Positions 32,773-41,211 of a stretch of DNA of 64,000 nucleotides are shown piece after piece (the first letter of the stretch is position 1; each line of letters begins with the position of its first letter). The notes beneath the pieces were generated by a model. That model saw only the letters and a list, made by a program, of their open reading frames with translations, had not been told where the DNA came from and searched no databases. The stretch lies in assembly GCF_042678185.1 (NCBI RefSeq), contig NZ_JBHUDQ010000028.1; one strand, given 5' to 3'. The DNA is from Ramlibacter ginsenosidimutans (GTDB lineage Bacteria > Pseudomonadota > Gammaproteobacteria > Burkholderiales > Burkholderiaceae_C). Made by a program: the position numbers and the translations under genes.

Positions 32773-34227
32773 ATGCTCGCCCGCCTGGACCAGGCCATCG
32801 CCGCCATCGCCACCGCGCCCGGACGCGGGGCCGTCGGCATCGTGCGCGTGTCGGCCAGGGACGTGCGACCCATCATCGATGCGGTGTGCGCGCGCGACCT
32901 GCCGCCGCGCCAGGCCGTGTACCTGCCGTTCCGCGCGGCCGACGGCAGCGCCATCGACCAGGGGCTCGCGATCCACTTTCCCGCGCCGCACTCGTATACG
33001 GGCGAGGACGTGCTGGAGCTGCAGGCGCACGGCGGACTGGTGGTGCTGCAACTGCTGCTCGCGCGCTGCCTCGAAGCGGGCGCGTCCATCCACCTGCGCG
33101 TGGCGGAGCCCGGCGAGTTCACCCAGCGCGCGTTCCTCAACGGCAAGCTCGATCTCGCGCAGGCCGAGGCCATCGCCGACCTGATCGATGCCAGCACCGA
33201 AGCGGCCGCCCGCAGCGCCACGCGTTCGCTTGCGGGCGAGTTCTCGCGCGAAGTGCATGCCTTGCGCGATGCGCTGGTCGATCTGCGCATGCTGGTGGAA
33301 GCGACTCTGGACTTTCCCGAGGAGGAGATCGACTTCCTGCAGAAGGCGGATGCACAAGGCCAGCTAGCACGCCTGCAGGCCAACGTCGCCCGCGTGATGC
33401 AGCGCGCGCACCAGGGCGCGCTGCTGCGCGAGGGGCTGCACGTGGTGATCGCGGGCCAGCCGAACGCGGGCAAGAGTTCGCTGCTGAATGCGCTGGCCGG
33501 CGCCGAGCTCGCCATCGTCACGCCGATCGCAGGGACCACGCGCGACGTGGTGCGGCAGACGATCCAGATCGAAGGCGTGCCGCTGCACGTGGTCGACACC
33601 GCGGGATTGCGGGAAGGCGCGGAGGAAGTGGAGCAGATCGGCATCGAACGCGCCTGGGGCCAGATCGAGAATGCCGACGCGGTGATCTTCCTGCACGACC
33701 TCACGCGGGCGGAGGAGGCGGCGTACCAGTCGGCCGACGCGGCGATCGCCGCGAAGTTGCCGGAGGATGTGCCGGTGGTCGATGTGTGGAACAAGGCCGA
33801 TGCGGTCGGTGCTGGGGTTCGCTTCGCTCACCACCAGCCTACGAACAACTCCGACCACCCTTCCCGTAGGCTGGCGGTGAGCGCAGCGAACCCCAGCGAT
33901 GCGCCAAGCGCTCCCGCCTCCCTCACCCTCTCCGCCAGGACCGGCGAAGGCCTCGACGCCCTGCGCGCCAGGCTCCTCGAGATCGCCGGCTGGCAGGCCG
34001 CGCCCGAGGGCGTGTTCATCGCGCGCGAGCGTCACCTGCACGCGCTGCGGCGCGTGGACGCGCACCTGATGGAAGCCGCCGCGCAGCTCGCGCGGCAGGC
34101 GCAGGCGCTCGACCTGCTCGCGGAGGAGTTGCGCCTCGCGCAGAACGCACTGTCCGAGATCACCGGCGAGTTCAGCGCCGACGACCTGCTGGGCGTCATC
34201 TTCAGCCGCTTCTGCATCGGCAAGTGA
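32773..34227 (+). CDS. mnmE: tRNA modification GTPase MnmE with in-frame repeat insertion
   Basis: A 484-residue MnmE (TrmE), which with MnmG adds the 5-carboxymethylaminomethyl group to wobble uridines. The N-terminal folate-binding domain starts AIAAIATAPGRGAVGIVRVS. The G domain has G1 GQPNAGKSS (~228), G3 DTAGLREGAEEVE, G4 NKAD (~340) and G5 SART (~387). The C-terminus ends FCIGK, as required. Residues 347-375 (bases 33811-33897) are an 87-bp palindromic repeat in frame between G4 and G5. Without it the protein would be 455 residues, the normal length. Confidence 0.96.
   Translation: MLARLDQAIAAIATAPGRGAVGIVRVSARDVRPIIDAVCARDLPPRQAVYLPFRAADGSAIDQGLAIHFPAPHSYTGEDVLELQAHGGLVVLQLLLARCLEAGASIHLRVAEPGEFTQRAFLNGKLDLAQAEAIADLIDASTEAAARSATRSLAGEFSREVHALRDALVDLRMLVEATLDFPEEEIDFLQKADAQGQLARLQANVARVMQRAHQGALLREGLHVVIAGQPNAGKSSLLNALAGAELAIVTPIAGTTRDVVRQTIQIEGVPLHVVDTAGLREGAEEVEQIGIERAWGQIENADAVIFLHDLTRAEEAAYQSADAAIAAKLPEDVPVVDVWNKADAVGAGVRFAHHQPTNNSDHPSRRLAVSAANPSDAPSAPASLTLSARTGEGLDALRARLLEIAGWQAAPEGVFIARERHLHALRRVDAHLMEAAAQLARQAQALDLLAEELRLAQNALSEITGEFSADDLLGVIFSRFCIGK
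33811..33897. repeat. 87-bp palindromic repeat inserted in frame within mnmE
   Basis: The element runs from GCTGGGGTTCGC to GCGAACCCCAGC, perfect 12-bp terminal inverted repeats. Internal halves are CTCACCACCAGCCTACG and CGTAGGCTGGCGGTGAG. Its 87 bp are exactly 29 codons and carry no stop in the reading frame. Same family as the copies near gyrB, dnaN and apt. Confidence 0.9.
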
Positions 34228-34272
34228 TGCGCCCGCGCCGGCGCTGGTGCTTGCGCCAGGCCGGCAGCGAAA

Positions 34273-35259
34273 CTATTGCGCCGTGATGCCGCGCGCCTTG
34301 ATCAGCTTGCCCAGCGTGTCGTACTCGCGCTTCAGGTGCGCCGCGAACTCGGCCTGCGAGCTCATGACGGGCTCGGCATGCAGGTCGTTCAGGCGCGCGA
34401 TCACGTCCGGCGATCTGAGCGCCTTGTCGAACTCGCTGCTGATGCGCGCCACCACGGCCGGCGGCGTGCCGGCCGGCACGAACAGTCCGGTCCACTGCTG
34501 CGGACGGAAGTCGGCATAGCCCGCTTCCGCGAAGGTTGGCACATTGGGCAGCGACGGCAGGCGCTTGTCGCTGGTGACGGCCAGCGCCCTCACCTTGCCG
34601 CCGTTGGCCTGCGGCACGGCCAGCGTCGCCGAGATCAGCATCGCCTGCACATGGCCGCCGATCAGGTCCGTCATCGCCGGTCCGCCGCCCTTGTACGCCA
34701 CGTGCGGCAGGTCGATGCCCGCCAGGTCCTTGAACACCTCGAAGTACAGGTGGTTGCTGGTGCCGATGCCGGGGCTCGCGTAGCTCATCCTGCCGGTGTT
34801 CGCCTTGGCGTAGCCCACGAACTCCTTCACGCTGGTCGCGGGCACGTTGTTGTTCACCACCAGCACGAGCGGGATGCGCGCGAGCAGGCTGACCGGCGTC
34901 ATGTCCTTGAACGTGTCGTAGGGCAGGTTCGCGATCAGGTGCGGGTTGGCCGGCACGCTGTCGGCGCTGAGCAGCAGCGTGTAGCCGTCCGGCGCGGCCT
35001 TGGCCAGCAAGCCTTCCGCGACCGTGCCGCCGGCGCCGGGCCGGTTCTCCACGAGCACCGGCTGGCCGAAGCCTTCCTGCAGCCGCGGCAGCAGCGCGCG
35101 CGCGATCGTGTCCGTCAGCCCGCCCGGTGCGAAACTCACGATGATGCGGATCGGCTTGGACGGCGAGTCCTCGGCGAAGGCGGAAGAGGCGCCGGTGAGG
35201 GCGCAGGCCGCCGCGGCCGCGCCGGCCAGCAGGCGGCGCAGGAACGCGCGTTTGGGCAT
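34273..35259 (-). CDS. Tripartite tricarboxylate (Bug) family substrate-binding protein
   Basis: A 328-residue periplasmic receptor of the TctC/Bug family, greatly expanded in Burkholderiales. A signal peptide (AGAAAAACALTGASSAFAED) precedes SPSKPIRIIVSFAPGGLTDT, the canonical Bug start. VENRPGAGGTVAEGLLAKAA and MTDLIGGHVQAMLI are other family motifs. It should bind a carboxylate for uptake; no permease is nearby. It is divergent from the IclR regulator, and an IclR-type inverted repeat lies in the shared promoter region. Confidence 0.93.
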   Translation of the reverse strand: MPKRAFLRRLLAGAAAAACALTGASSAFAEDSPSKPIRIIVSFAPGGLTDTIARALLPRLQEGFGQPVLVENRPGAGGTVAEGLLAKAAPDGYTLLLSADSVPANPHLIANLPYDTFKDMTPVSLLARIPLVLVVNNNVPATSVKEFVGYAKANTGRMSYASPGIGTSNHLYFEVFKDLAGIDLPHVAYKGGGPAMTDLIGGHVQAMLISATLAVPQANGGKVRALAVTSDKRLPSLPNVPTFAEAGYADFRPQQWTGLFVPAGTPPAVVARISSEFDKALRSPDVIARLNDLHAEPVMSSQAEFAAHLKREYDTLGKLIKARGITAQ

Positions 35260-35306
35260 GGTGTCTCCTGGTGAAGGCGCCGGATCGCGAGGCCGTCCGG
35301 CTTTTT

Positions 35307-35325
35307 CTGTCCGGATAGTGGACAG
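35307..35325. promoter_or_regulatory. IclR-type operator upstream of the Bug and iclR genes
   Basis: CTGTCC and GGACAG are perfect inverted arms around 7 bp (GGATAGT). A matching dyad lies at 36194-36212 upstream of the Rieske oxygenase. Confidence 0.65.
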
Positions 35326-35394
35326 TCGTCTCCATTTTCGGCAGGCTAGTGCCGGTGTCAATCCGGTGCGACCTGCGCCCTCACCTAGAACTTT

Positions 35395-36180
35395 ATGGAA
35401 CAAGCGACGGAAGAAAAGAGCGGCCAGGCCCAGGGCGGCGAAGGCGTGCGCGCGGTGGAGCGGGCGCTGGACGTGCTGGCGGCGTTCGCGCCGGGCGACA
35501 GCGAGCTGCTGGTGGCGGACCTCGTGAAGCGCGTGGGGCTCAGCCGGCCTACGCTCTACCGCCTGCTGCACACGCTGGAAAAGAAGGGCTTCGTCGCCTC
35601 CTCCGGCGAGCCGCAGCGCTTCCGGCTGGGGTCCGCCGTCGCGCGCCTCGCGCATGTGTGGGGAACCACGCTGGACCTCACCGCGACCGCGCGGCCGCTG
35701 ATGCTCGAAGCCTCGGCCTTCACTGGCGAGACCGTCGCTCTGTTCGTTCCGCGCGGCGAGATGCGCCTGTGCGTGGCCGAGATCCAGAGTGCGCAAGCGC
35801 TGAGCTTCCGGCGCGGCGTGGGCTATAGCGAGCGTCTGGTGAAGGGCGCAAGCGGACGGGCCATCCTGGCGTACACGCCGCTCGCGCCGGGCCAGCTCGA
35901 GGCGTATGCAGCAGGTACCTCGGCCGATCTCGGCTGGTTGCGCGACCAGATGGCGCTCACGCGCGAGCGCGGCTACGCGATGGGACACAACGAGCTGATC
36001 CAGGGCGCCTATGCGGTGGCCGTGCCGTTCTTCGACGGCTCGGGTGCAGTCGCGGGATCGCTGGGCGTGTTCGGGCCCGACGTGCGCTTGACCGAGGCGC
36101 GTGTGCATGAGTTCGGCGCGTACCTCAAGGGTCTCGGCGCCCGGCTCACGCAGACGCTCGGAGGCGCCGCGGGTTCTTGA
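35395..36180 (+). CDS. IclR family transcriptional regulator
   Basis: A 261-residue IclR protein. The winged HTH (~18-80) begins VRAVERALDVLAAFAPGDSE and contains VGLSRPTLYRLLHTLEKKGF. The effector domain (~90-255) has FTGETVALFVPRGEMRLC and GASGRAILAY. It lies between a divergent Bug receptor and the downstream Rieske oxygenase operon. The matching dyads in both promoter regions are its probable binding sites, so it likely controls the whole aromatic cluster. Confidence 0.92.
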   Translation: MEQATEEKSGQAQGGEGVRAVERALDVLAAFAPGDSELLVADLVKRVGLSRPTLYRLLHTLEKKGFVASSGEPQRFRLGSAVARLAHVWGTTLDLTATARPLMLEASAFTGETVALFVPRGEMRLCVAEIQSAQALSFRRGVGYSERLVKGASGRAILAYTPLAPGQLEAYAAGTSADLGWLRDQMALTRERGYAMGHNELIQGAYAVAVPFFDGSGAVAGSLGVFGPDVRLTEARVHEFGAYLKGLGARLTQTLGGAAGS

Positions 36181-36193
36181 CCCGGCGGCGGGT

Positions 36194-36212
36194 GAGTCCA
36201 TAGAATGGACAG
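36194..36212 (+). promoter_or_regulatory. IclR-type operator upstream of the Rieske oxygenase
   Basis: GAGTCC, ATAGAAT, GGACAG: the same arms and 7-bp spacer as the site at 35307-35325 apart from one base in the left arm. It lies 24 bp before the oxygenase ATG. Confidence 0.6.
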
Positions 36213-36235
36213 GTCACCCGCACAACGGACATGCA

Positions 36236-37522
36236 ATGAACGACATGATGAAGACGCTGGTGCGCACGGGCCCCGGCACGCCGACGGGCGCCCTGCTGCG
36301 CCGCTTCTGGATTCCCATCCTCCTTTCCAGCGAAATCGCCGATCCCGATGGCCCGCAAGTGCGCGTGCAGATCCTCGGCGAGAAGCTGCTCGCCTTCCGC
36401 GACAGCCAAGGGCGGCCCGGCCTGATCAGCGAGTTCTGCTCGCATCGCGGCGTCTCGCTCTACTTCGGCCGCAACGAGGACAACGGCATCCGCTGCAGCT
36501 ACCACGGCCTGAAGTTCGACATCGAGGGCAAGTGCGTCGACATCCCGCAGGCGCCGCAGATGTGCGAGAAGTTCCATATCGCCGGCTACCCGTGCCTGGA
36601 ACGCGCCGGCATCGTGTGGGCCTACATGGGCCCGAAGGACAAGCAGCCCGGCCCGCCCGGCGTGGAGTGGGCCAACCTGCCCGAGAGCCACGTGTTCGTG
36701 TCCAAGCGCCTGCAGGAATGCAACTACCTGCAGGCCATGGAAGGCGGCATCGACACCAGCCACGTCTCCTTCGTGCACAAGTTCGAGGTGGACAACGACC
36801 CCTTCCACCAGGGCACCAAGGCCAACGACTACATCAAGAAGGACGGCAACGTCACCTTCGAGGTGGAGAAGCACGACGGCGGCCTCACTCTCTTCGGCCG
36901 CCGCAACGGCGAGCCCGACTCCTACTACTGGCGCGTCACGCAGTGGATCTTCCCCTGGTACAACCTGATCCCGCCCTTCGGTGACCACGCGCTCGGCGGC
37001 CATGTGTGGGTGCCGATCGACGACCACAACTGCTGGGCGTGGAGCATCAACTTCCGGCCCGACCAGCCGCTGTCCGAGCAGGAGCGCCGTGACCTGCAGG
37101 ACGGCAAGGGCGTGCACTGCGAATACGAGCCGGGCACCAACGTGCCGGGCGGCACGTGGAGGCCCAAGGCCAACAAGGACAACGACTACCTGATCGACCG
37201 GGTGGCGCAGAAGGAGCGGCGCGCCTTCAGCGGCGTGTTCGGCTTCGCCGCTCAGGACGCGTCGCTGCAGGAAAGCATGGGCCCCATCCAGGACCACGAG
37301 GCGGAGAAGCTGCTGCCTTCCGACCGCGCGATCATGATGGCGCGCCGCATGCTGTACGAGGCCACCGTCGGCCTCGCGCAGGGACAGGAGCCTTCCGCCA
37401 CCGCGTCGATGGCGCAACGCGTGCGCGCCGCCGGCGTGCTGCTGCCGCGCGAGCAGAAGCCGCAGCAATGGGCGAAGACGCACCTGGTGTACGGCGAAGA
37501 CCAGCCGGTGTACTCGTTGTGA
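36236..37522 (+). CDS. Rieske aromatic-ring oxygenase, phthalate 4,5-dioxygenase type
   Basis: A 428-residue oxygenase component. The Rieske [2Fe-2S] ligands are Cys68, His70 (EFCSHRG) and Cys87, His90 (CSYHG). The non-haem iron region is GGIDTSHVSFVHKFE, with His176 and His181 as ligands. The sequence style is that of phthalate 4,5-dioxygenase-like alpha-only oxygenases. It should hydroxylate an aromatic substrate using electrons from a reductase, which is not encoded nearby. The start at 36236 follows the operator, and the stop overlaps the next gene. Confidence 0.92.
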   Translation: MNDMMKTLVRTGPGTPTGALLRRFWIPILLSSEIADPDGPQVRVQILGEKLLAFRDSQGRPGLISEFCSHRGVSLYFGRNEDNGIRCSYHGLKFDIEGKCVDIPQAPQMCEKFHIAGYPCLERAGIVWAYMGPKDKQPGPPGVEWANLPESHVFVSKRLQECNYLQAMEGGIDTSHVSFVHKFEVDNDPFHQGTKANDYIKKDGNVTFEVEKHDGGLTLFGRRNGEPDSYYWRVTQWIFPWYNLIPPFGDHALGGHVWVPIDDHNCWAWSINFRPDQPLSEQERRDLQDGKGVHCEYEPGTNVPGGTWRPKANKDNDYLIDRVAQKERRAFSGVFGFAAQDASLQESMGPIQDHEAEKLLPSDRAIMMARRMLYEATVGLAQGQEPSATASMAQRVRAAGVLLPREQKPQQWAKTHLVYGEDQPVYSL

Positions 37523-38295
37523 GCGGCCGTCTCGCAGGCAAGGCCGCCCTGGTCACCGGTGGCGGTGGCGGCATCGGCGCGGCGACCGCCGCGCTCTTCT
37601 GCGCCGAAGGTGCGAAGGTGCTGCTGGTCGACCGCGACGCTGAGGCGCTGGAGCGCACCGCGGCCGCGATCCGTGCGCAGATGCCGGATGCCGGGGTGCA
37701 GGTGCTGGCCGCCGACGTCGCGGATCCCGCCGCGGCGACGCAGGCCGCCGCGCGTTGCCAGCAGGCCTTCGGGCGCACGGACATCCTGGTGAACAACGCA
37801 TCGATGCGCAACTACTCCGCCTTCGCCGACGCGACTCCGGAAGAGTGGCAGGCAGTCGTCGCGGTCAACATGGTGGGCAACGCCAACTTCTGCCGCGCGG
37901 CGCTGCCGGCCTTGCGCGCAGCGGGGCGCGGCGCGATCGTGAACGTGTCCTCCTGCTATGCCGTCAAGGGACGCAAGGGCATGGCGCTGTACGACGCCAC
38001 CAAGGCGGCGATGATCGCCATGACGCGCACGCTCGCCTTCGAGGAGGCCGGCAACGGCCTGCGCGTGAACGTCGTGTGCCCGGGCTCCACGCTGACGGAC
38101 TTCCACATCCAGCGCACCAAGGCGGCCGGCAAGAGCGTGGAAGAACTGAAGACGCAGCGCCAGGACACTTCCCTGCTCGGGCGCTGGGCCGAGCCGAAGG
38201 AGATCGCCTACCCGATCCTCTGGCTCGCCAGCGACGAGGCCTCGTTCATCACCGGCACCACGCTGGTCGTGGACGGCGGACTGCACATCAAGTAG
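37519..38295 (+). CDS. SDR family dehydrogenase
   Basis: A 258-residue classical short-chain dehydrogenase. The cofactor motif is VTGGGGGIGAATA; the structural motif is LVNNAS; the catalytic set includes Ser in NVSSCYAVKG and YDATK, and it ends in the common VVDGGLHIK. GTG at 37519 overlaps the oxygenase stop by 4 bp. Next to a Rieske oxygenase it may oxidise a cis-dihydrodiol to the catechol or hydroquinol that the following intradiol enzyme cleaves. Confidence 0.9.
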   Translation: MSGRLAGKAALVTGGGGGIGAATAALFCAEGAKVLLVDRDAEALERTAAAIRAQMPDAGVQVLAADVADPAAATQAAARCQQAFGRTDILVNNASMRNYSAFADATPEEWQAVVAVNMVGNANFCRAALPALRAAGRGAIVNVSSCYAVKGRKGMALYDATKAAMIAMTRTLAFEEAGNGLRVNVVCPGSTLTDFHIQRTKAAGKSVEELKTQRQDTSLLGRWAEPKEIAYPILWLASDEASFITGTTLVVDGGLHIK

Positions 38296-38301
38296 GCCCC
38301 C

Positions 38302-39246
38302 ATGATCGTCCAGAACCAGGCCGACCTCACGCGTGCCGTGCTGGCCGAGGTCGAGCGCACGCCGGACCCGCGGCTGCGCCGCATCCTCGCCTCCGCCGTG
38401 CGCCACCTGCATGACTTCGTGCGCGACACCGAACTCACCGAAGCGGAGTTCCGCCAGATCTGCGGATTGATCGCCAAGGCGGGCCAGCTCACCACGCCGT
38501 CGCACAACGAAGTCGTGCTCGCCGCCGGGTCGCTGGGTGTGTCGGCGCTGGTATGCCTGCTGAACAACGGTGCAGGCGGCGCGCGCGAAACGACGGCAAA
38601 CCTGATGGGCCCGTTCTGGCGCGAGGGCTCGCCCGCCACGCCCAACGGCGGCAGCATCGTGCGTTCGCCCACGCCAGGCGAGCCGGTGTTCGTCACCGCG
38701 TGGATCGTCGACGAGGCCGGCCAGCCGGTGGTCGACGCCGAGGTCGATGTGTGGCAGGCCTCGGGCGAAGGCTATTACGAGAACCAGGACCCGCAGCAGG
38801 CCGACATGAACCTGCGCGGCAAGTTCGCCAGCGATGCGCAAGGCCGCGTGCAGTTCCGCACCGTCAAGCCTTCGGGTTATCCGATCCCGGTGAACGGGCC
38901 CGTGGGCCAGCTCATTCGCGCGCAGGGGCGCCACAACCTGCGGCCCGCGCACATCCACTTCCTGGTGCACAAGGCGGGCTACAAGACGCAGTTCTCGCAG
39001 CTCTATTCCAGCGACGATCCGCACCTGGAAACCGACGTGCAGTTCGGCGTGACGCAGGCGCTGCTCGGCCAGTATGTCGCCCACGAGGGTGAGCCCGCTC
39101 CGGATGCGGACGTGCAGGGCCGCTGGTATTCGCTGGAGCACCGCTTCGTGATCGCCCGCGGCGACGCCGCGCTGCCCCCGCCCCCCATCACCGCGAAGAC
39201 CGACGGCCCGCGGCCGCCGCTCGTGGTGCTCGAACGCAGTTCATAA
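38302..39246 (+). CDS. Intradiol ring-cleavage dioxygenase, hydroxyquinol/catechol type
   Basis: A 314-residue Fe(III) intradiol dioxygenase. The N-terminal helical dimerisation domain (~20-95) is of the catechol 1,2-dioxygenase class. Likely iron ligands are a Tyr in GEGYYENQDP (158/159), Tyr193, and His217/His219 (RPAHIHF). GEGYYENQDP and DMNLRGKF resemble hydroxyquinol 1,2-dioxygenases, so the substrate is probably hydroxyquinol or a substituted catechol, giving a maleylacetate-type product. It lies 6 bp after the SDR gene. Downstream maleylacetate reductase is not present. Confidence 0.9.
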   Translation: MIVQNQADLTRAVLAEVERTPDPRLRRILASAVRHLHDFVRDTELTEAEFRQICGLIAKAGQLTTPSHNEVVLAAGSLGVSALVCLLNNGAGGARETTANLMGPFWREGSPATPNGGSIVRSPTPGEPVFVTAWIVDEAGQPVVDAEVDVWQASGEGYYENQDPQQADMNLRGKFASDAQGRVQFRTVKPSGYPIPVNGPVGQLIRAQGRHNLRPAHIHFLVHKAGYKTQFSQLYSSDDPHLETDVQFGVTQALLGQYVAHEGEPAPDADVQGRWYSLEHRFVIARGDAALPPPPITAKTDGPRPPLVVLERSS

Positions 39247-39259
39247 CACGGAGACAAGC

Positions 39260-40315
39260 ATGACCGATAGCCCGCAGCGGCCCAGCGCCGCGCAATCCCC
39301 CATGGGCCTGGCCCTCTCGCCGCGCGCCACCTTGACCGGCTGGCGTCGCCGCGCGCTGCTGGCGCTCGCGACCGCCACGCTCGCCGGCGGTGCCTGCGCG
39401 CAGGCGCCAGCGCAGGAATGGGCGCCCACGCGTCCCGTGCGCATCATCGTTCCCATCGTCGGCAGCACCAACGACGTGCTCGCGCGCCTGGTCGCGCCCA
39501 AGCTGCAGGAGGCGTTGGGCCAGCCGGTGATCGTCGACAACCGCCCGGGCGCCGGCGGCAACATCGGCGCCGACATGGTGGCCAAGGCGCCGCCGGACGG
39601 CCTGACGCTGCTGGTGGGCTACAACGGCCCGCTCGCGATCAACGTCACGTTGATGGACAAGATGCCCTATGACCCGGTGAAGGACCTGCAGCCGATCACG
39701 CTGGCCGTCAAGGCGCCGCAGTACCTGGTGGTGAACGCGAAGTCGGACATCAAGAGCCTGGCGGACCTGGTCGCCAAGGCGAAGGCGCATCCGGACAAGT
39801 ATTCCTATGCGTCCATCGCGATCGGCAGTGCGTCGCACCTCACGATGGAGATGTTCAAGCTGGCCGCCGGCATCAACCTGACGCACGTGCCGTACAAGGG
39901 CTCCAACCTTGCCGTCACCGACCTGATAGCCGGCAACGTGGATGCGGGCTTCTTCGTGCCCGGCAACGTGCAGCAGTTCGTGCAGCAGGGCAAGCTGCGC
40001 CTGCTCGCCTCCAGCGGCCCCAAGCGTTTCGCGAGCACCCCCGACGTGCCGACGATCGCGGAGTCCGGCTACAAGGGTTTCGAGGCGACCTCGTGGATCG
40101 GCTTCCTCACCGCGCCGAACACGCCGAGGCCTATCGTCGATCGCTACCACCGCGAGCTGGTGAAGATCCTCACCTCGCCCGAGATCTCGCAGAAGCTGCA
40201 CGACATGGAATTCGAAGTCGTCGCGGACACGCCGGAGCAGTTCTCCGGCTGGATCAAGTCCGAGATCGTCCGCTGGGGCCAGGTCATCAAGGCGACCGGC
40301 GCGAAAGTGGACTGA
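39260..40315 (+). CDS. Tripartite tricarboxylate (Bug) family substrate-binding protein
   Basis: A 351-residue TctC/Bug receptor. A long N-terminus (~45 residues) ends in the signal segment LLALATATLAGGACAQA. Core motifs are RPVRIIVPIVGSTNDVLARL, VDNRPGAGGNIGADMVAKAP and YKGSNLAVTDLIAGNVDAGF. It is the second Bug receptor of this cluster and the last gene of the oxygenase operon, 13 bp after the dioxygenase. It probably binds the aromatic acid substrate. Confidence 0.93.
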   Translation: MTDSPQRPSAAQSPMGLALSPRATLTGWRRRALLALATATLAGGACAQAPAQEWAPTRPVRIIVPIVGSTNDVLARLVAPKLQEALGQPVIVDNRPGAGGNIGADMVAKAPPDGLTLLVGYNGPLAINVTLMDKMPYDPVKDLQPITLAVKAPQYLVVNAKSDIKSLADLVAKAKAHPDKYSYASIAIGSASHLTMEMFKLAAGINLTHVPYKGSNLAVTDLIAGNVDAGFFVPGNVQQFVQQGKLRLLASSGPKRFASTPDVPTIAESGYKGFEATSWIGFLTAPNTPRPIVDRYHRELVKILTSPEISQKLHDMEFEVVADTPEQFSGWIKSEIVRWGQVIKATGAKVD

Positions 40316-40322
40316 GGCAAAG

Positions 40323-41000
40323 CTACTTCTTCTTCCCCTCCCGCACGCTCGCCTCGATCAGCGCATCGGCCATCCACAGCACGGTGCGCTCGATCTCCTT
40401 CTCGCTCACGTCCCACATGTCCTTGAGGATCGTGTAGGCCTCGATGCCATAGAGCACCGAGAGCGCGCGGTGCAGGCGGTCGCGCACTGCCGGAGCGAGC
40501 TGGCCCTTCAGCGGCGCCAGCGCACCCGCCAGGATCGCCACGCGGTGGCCGCGCCGGTATGGCTCTTCTTCCAGCAGGCCGGCGCGCTGCAGCGCCCATT
40601 GCTCCAGCGCGAGCTGCAGCGCCGCGCGCAGCTGCGGCTCGTAGCGCTGGAAGCGCGGGAAGGTGGCCTTGAACACCTGGTGCACGCGCTCCCGCGCACC
40701 GGCTTCCTCGGTGCCCGGCGGCGCATTGCGTACTGCCCCGAGCGAGGCGTCGACGACGCTCGTGATCAGCGCGCTGCGGCTCGGAAAGTAGCGGTACGCG
40801 GTCGCGCGGGAAACGTTGGAGCGCACGGCCACCTCCGCGATCGAGGGGATGTGGCCGTCCTGCTGGATCAGGTCCATCGCCGTATCCAGCAGCAGCCTGA
40901 AGGTGGCTGCGCGCACGCCCTTGCTCGGCGGCTGCGGTGCTTCGGTGGGTCGAAAAGGAACTCGGGGCAAGGGAAACTCCGGGGGTGAATGCTGCCGCAT
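40323..41000 (-). CDS. TetR family transcriptional regulator
   Basis: A 225-residue TetR-type protein. The N-terminal HTH spans ~28-75, with IPSIAEVAVRSNVSRATAYR then YFPSRSALI, a standard TetR pattern. The C-terminal ligand domain is helical (ERVHQVFKATFPRFQRYEPQ). It faces the hydrolase/amidohydrolase operon. A perfect 16-bp palindrome at 41048-41063 in the shared gap is its likely operator. The inducer is unknown. Confidence 0.9.
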   Translation of the reverse strand: MRQHSPPEFPLPRVPFRPTEAPQPPSKGVRAATFRLLLDTAMDLIQQDGHIPSIAEVAVRSNVSRATAYRYFPSRSALITSVVDASLGAVRNAPPGTEEAGARERVHQVFKATFPRFQRYEPQLRAALQLALEQWALQRAGLLEEEPYRRGHRVAILAGALAPLKGQLAPAVRDRLHRALSVLYGIEAYTILKDMWDVSEKEIERTVLWMADALIEASVREGKKK

Positions 41001-41047
41001 GGACGTTGCGGCGCATTGTGGCTTCTGCTTATGATGCCCCGCAGAAG

Positions 41048-41063
41048 TGAGACGCGCGTCTCA
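41048..41063. promoter_or_regulatory. Perfect 16-bp palindrome, candidate TetR operator
   Basis: TGAGACGCGCGTCTCA is a perfect palindrome between the TetR gene and the 41-56 kb operon. A half-site-like GTGTCTCACC follows at 41072-41081. Confidence 0.65.
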
Positions 41064-41132
41064 TTTCCGACCCGGTGTCTCACCCACGCCAGGCCGTCCG
41101 GTCGGTAGTACATCGCGTAGGGGAGGATCACC

Positions 41133-41204
41133 ATGCGCATCGCAACCCGGATTTCCAGCGGCTCCGTGCGAGCCGCCCGCGCCCTCGGCGCGGCGCCTGC
41201 CTGA
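41133..41204 (+). CDS. Short upstream open frame (23 codons), possible leader or frameshift relic
   Basis: A strong GGGGAGGATC ribosome-binding site precedes ATG at 41133, which opens MRIATRISSGSVRAARALGA then APA and a stop. The hydrolase frame begins only 8 bp later, at the GTG at 41212, in another frame. The best ribosome-binding site thus belongs to this short frame. It could be a leader peptide, or the original start of the hydrolase disrupted by an indel. No other evidence for a product. Confidence 0.3.
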   Translation: MRIATRISSGSVRAARALGAAPA

Positions 41205-41211
41205 GACCGGC

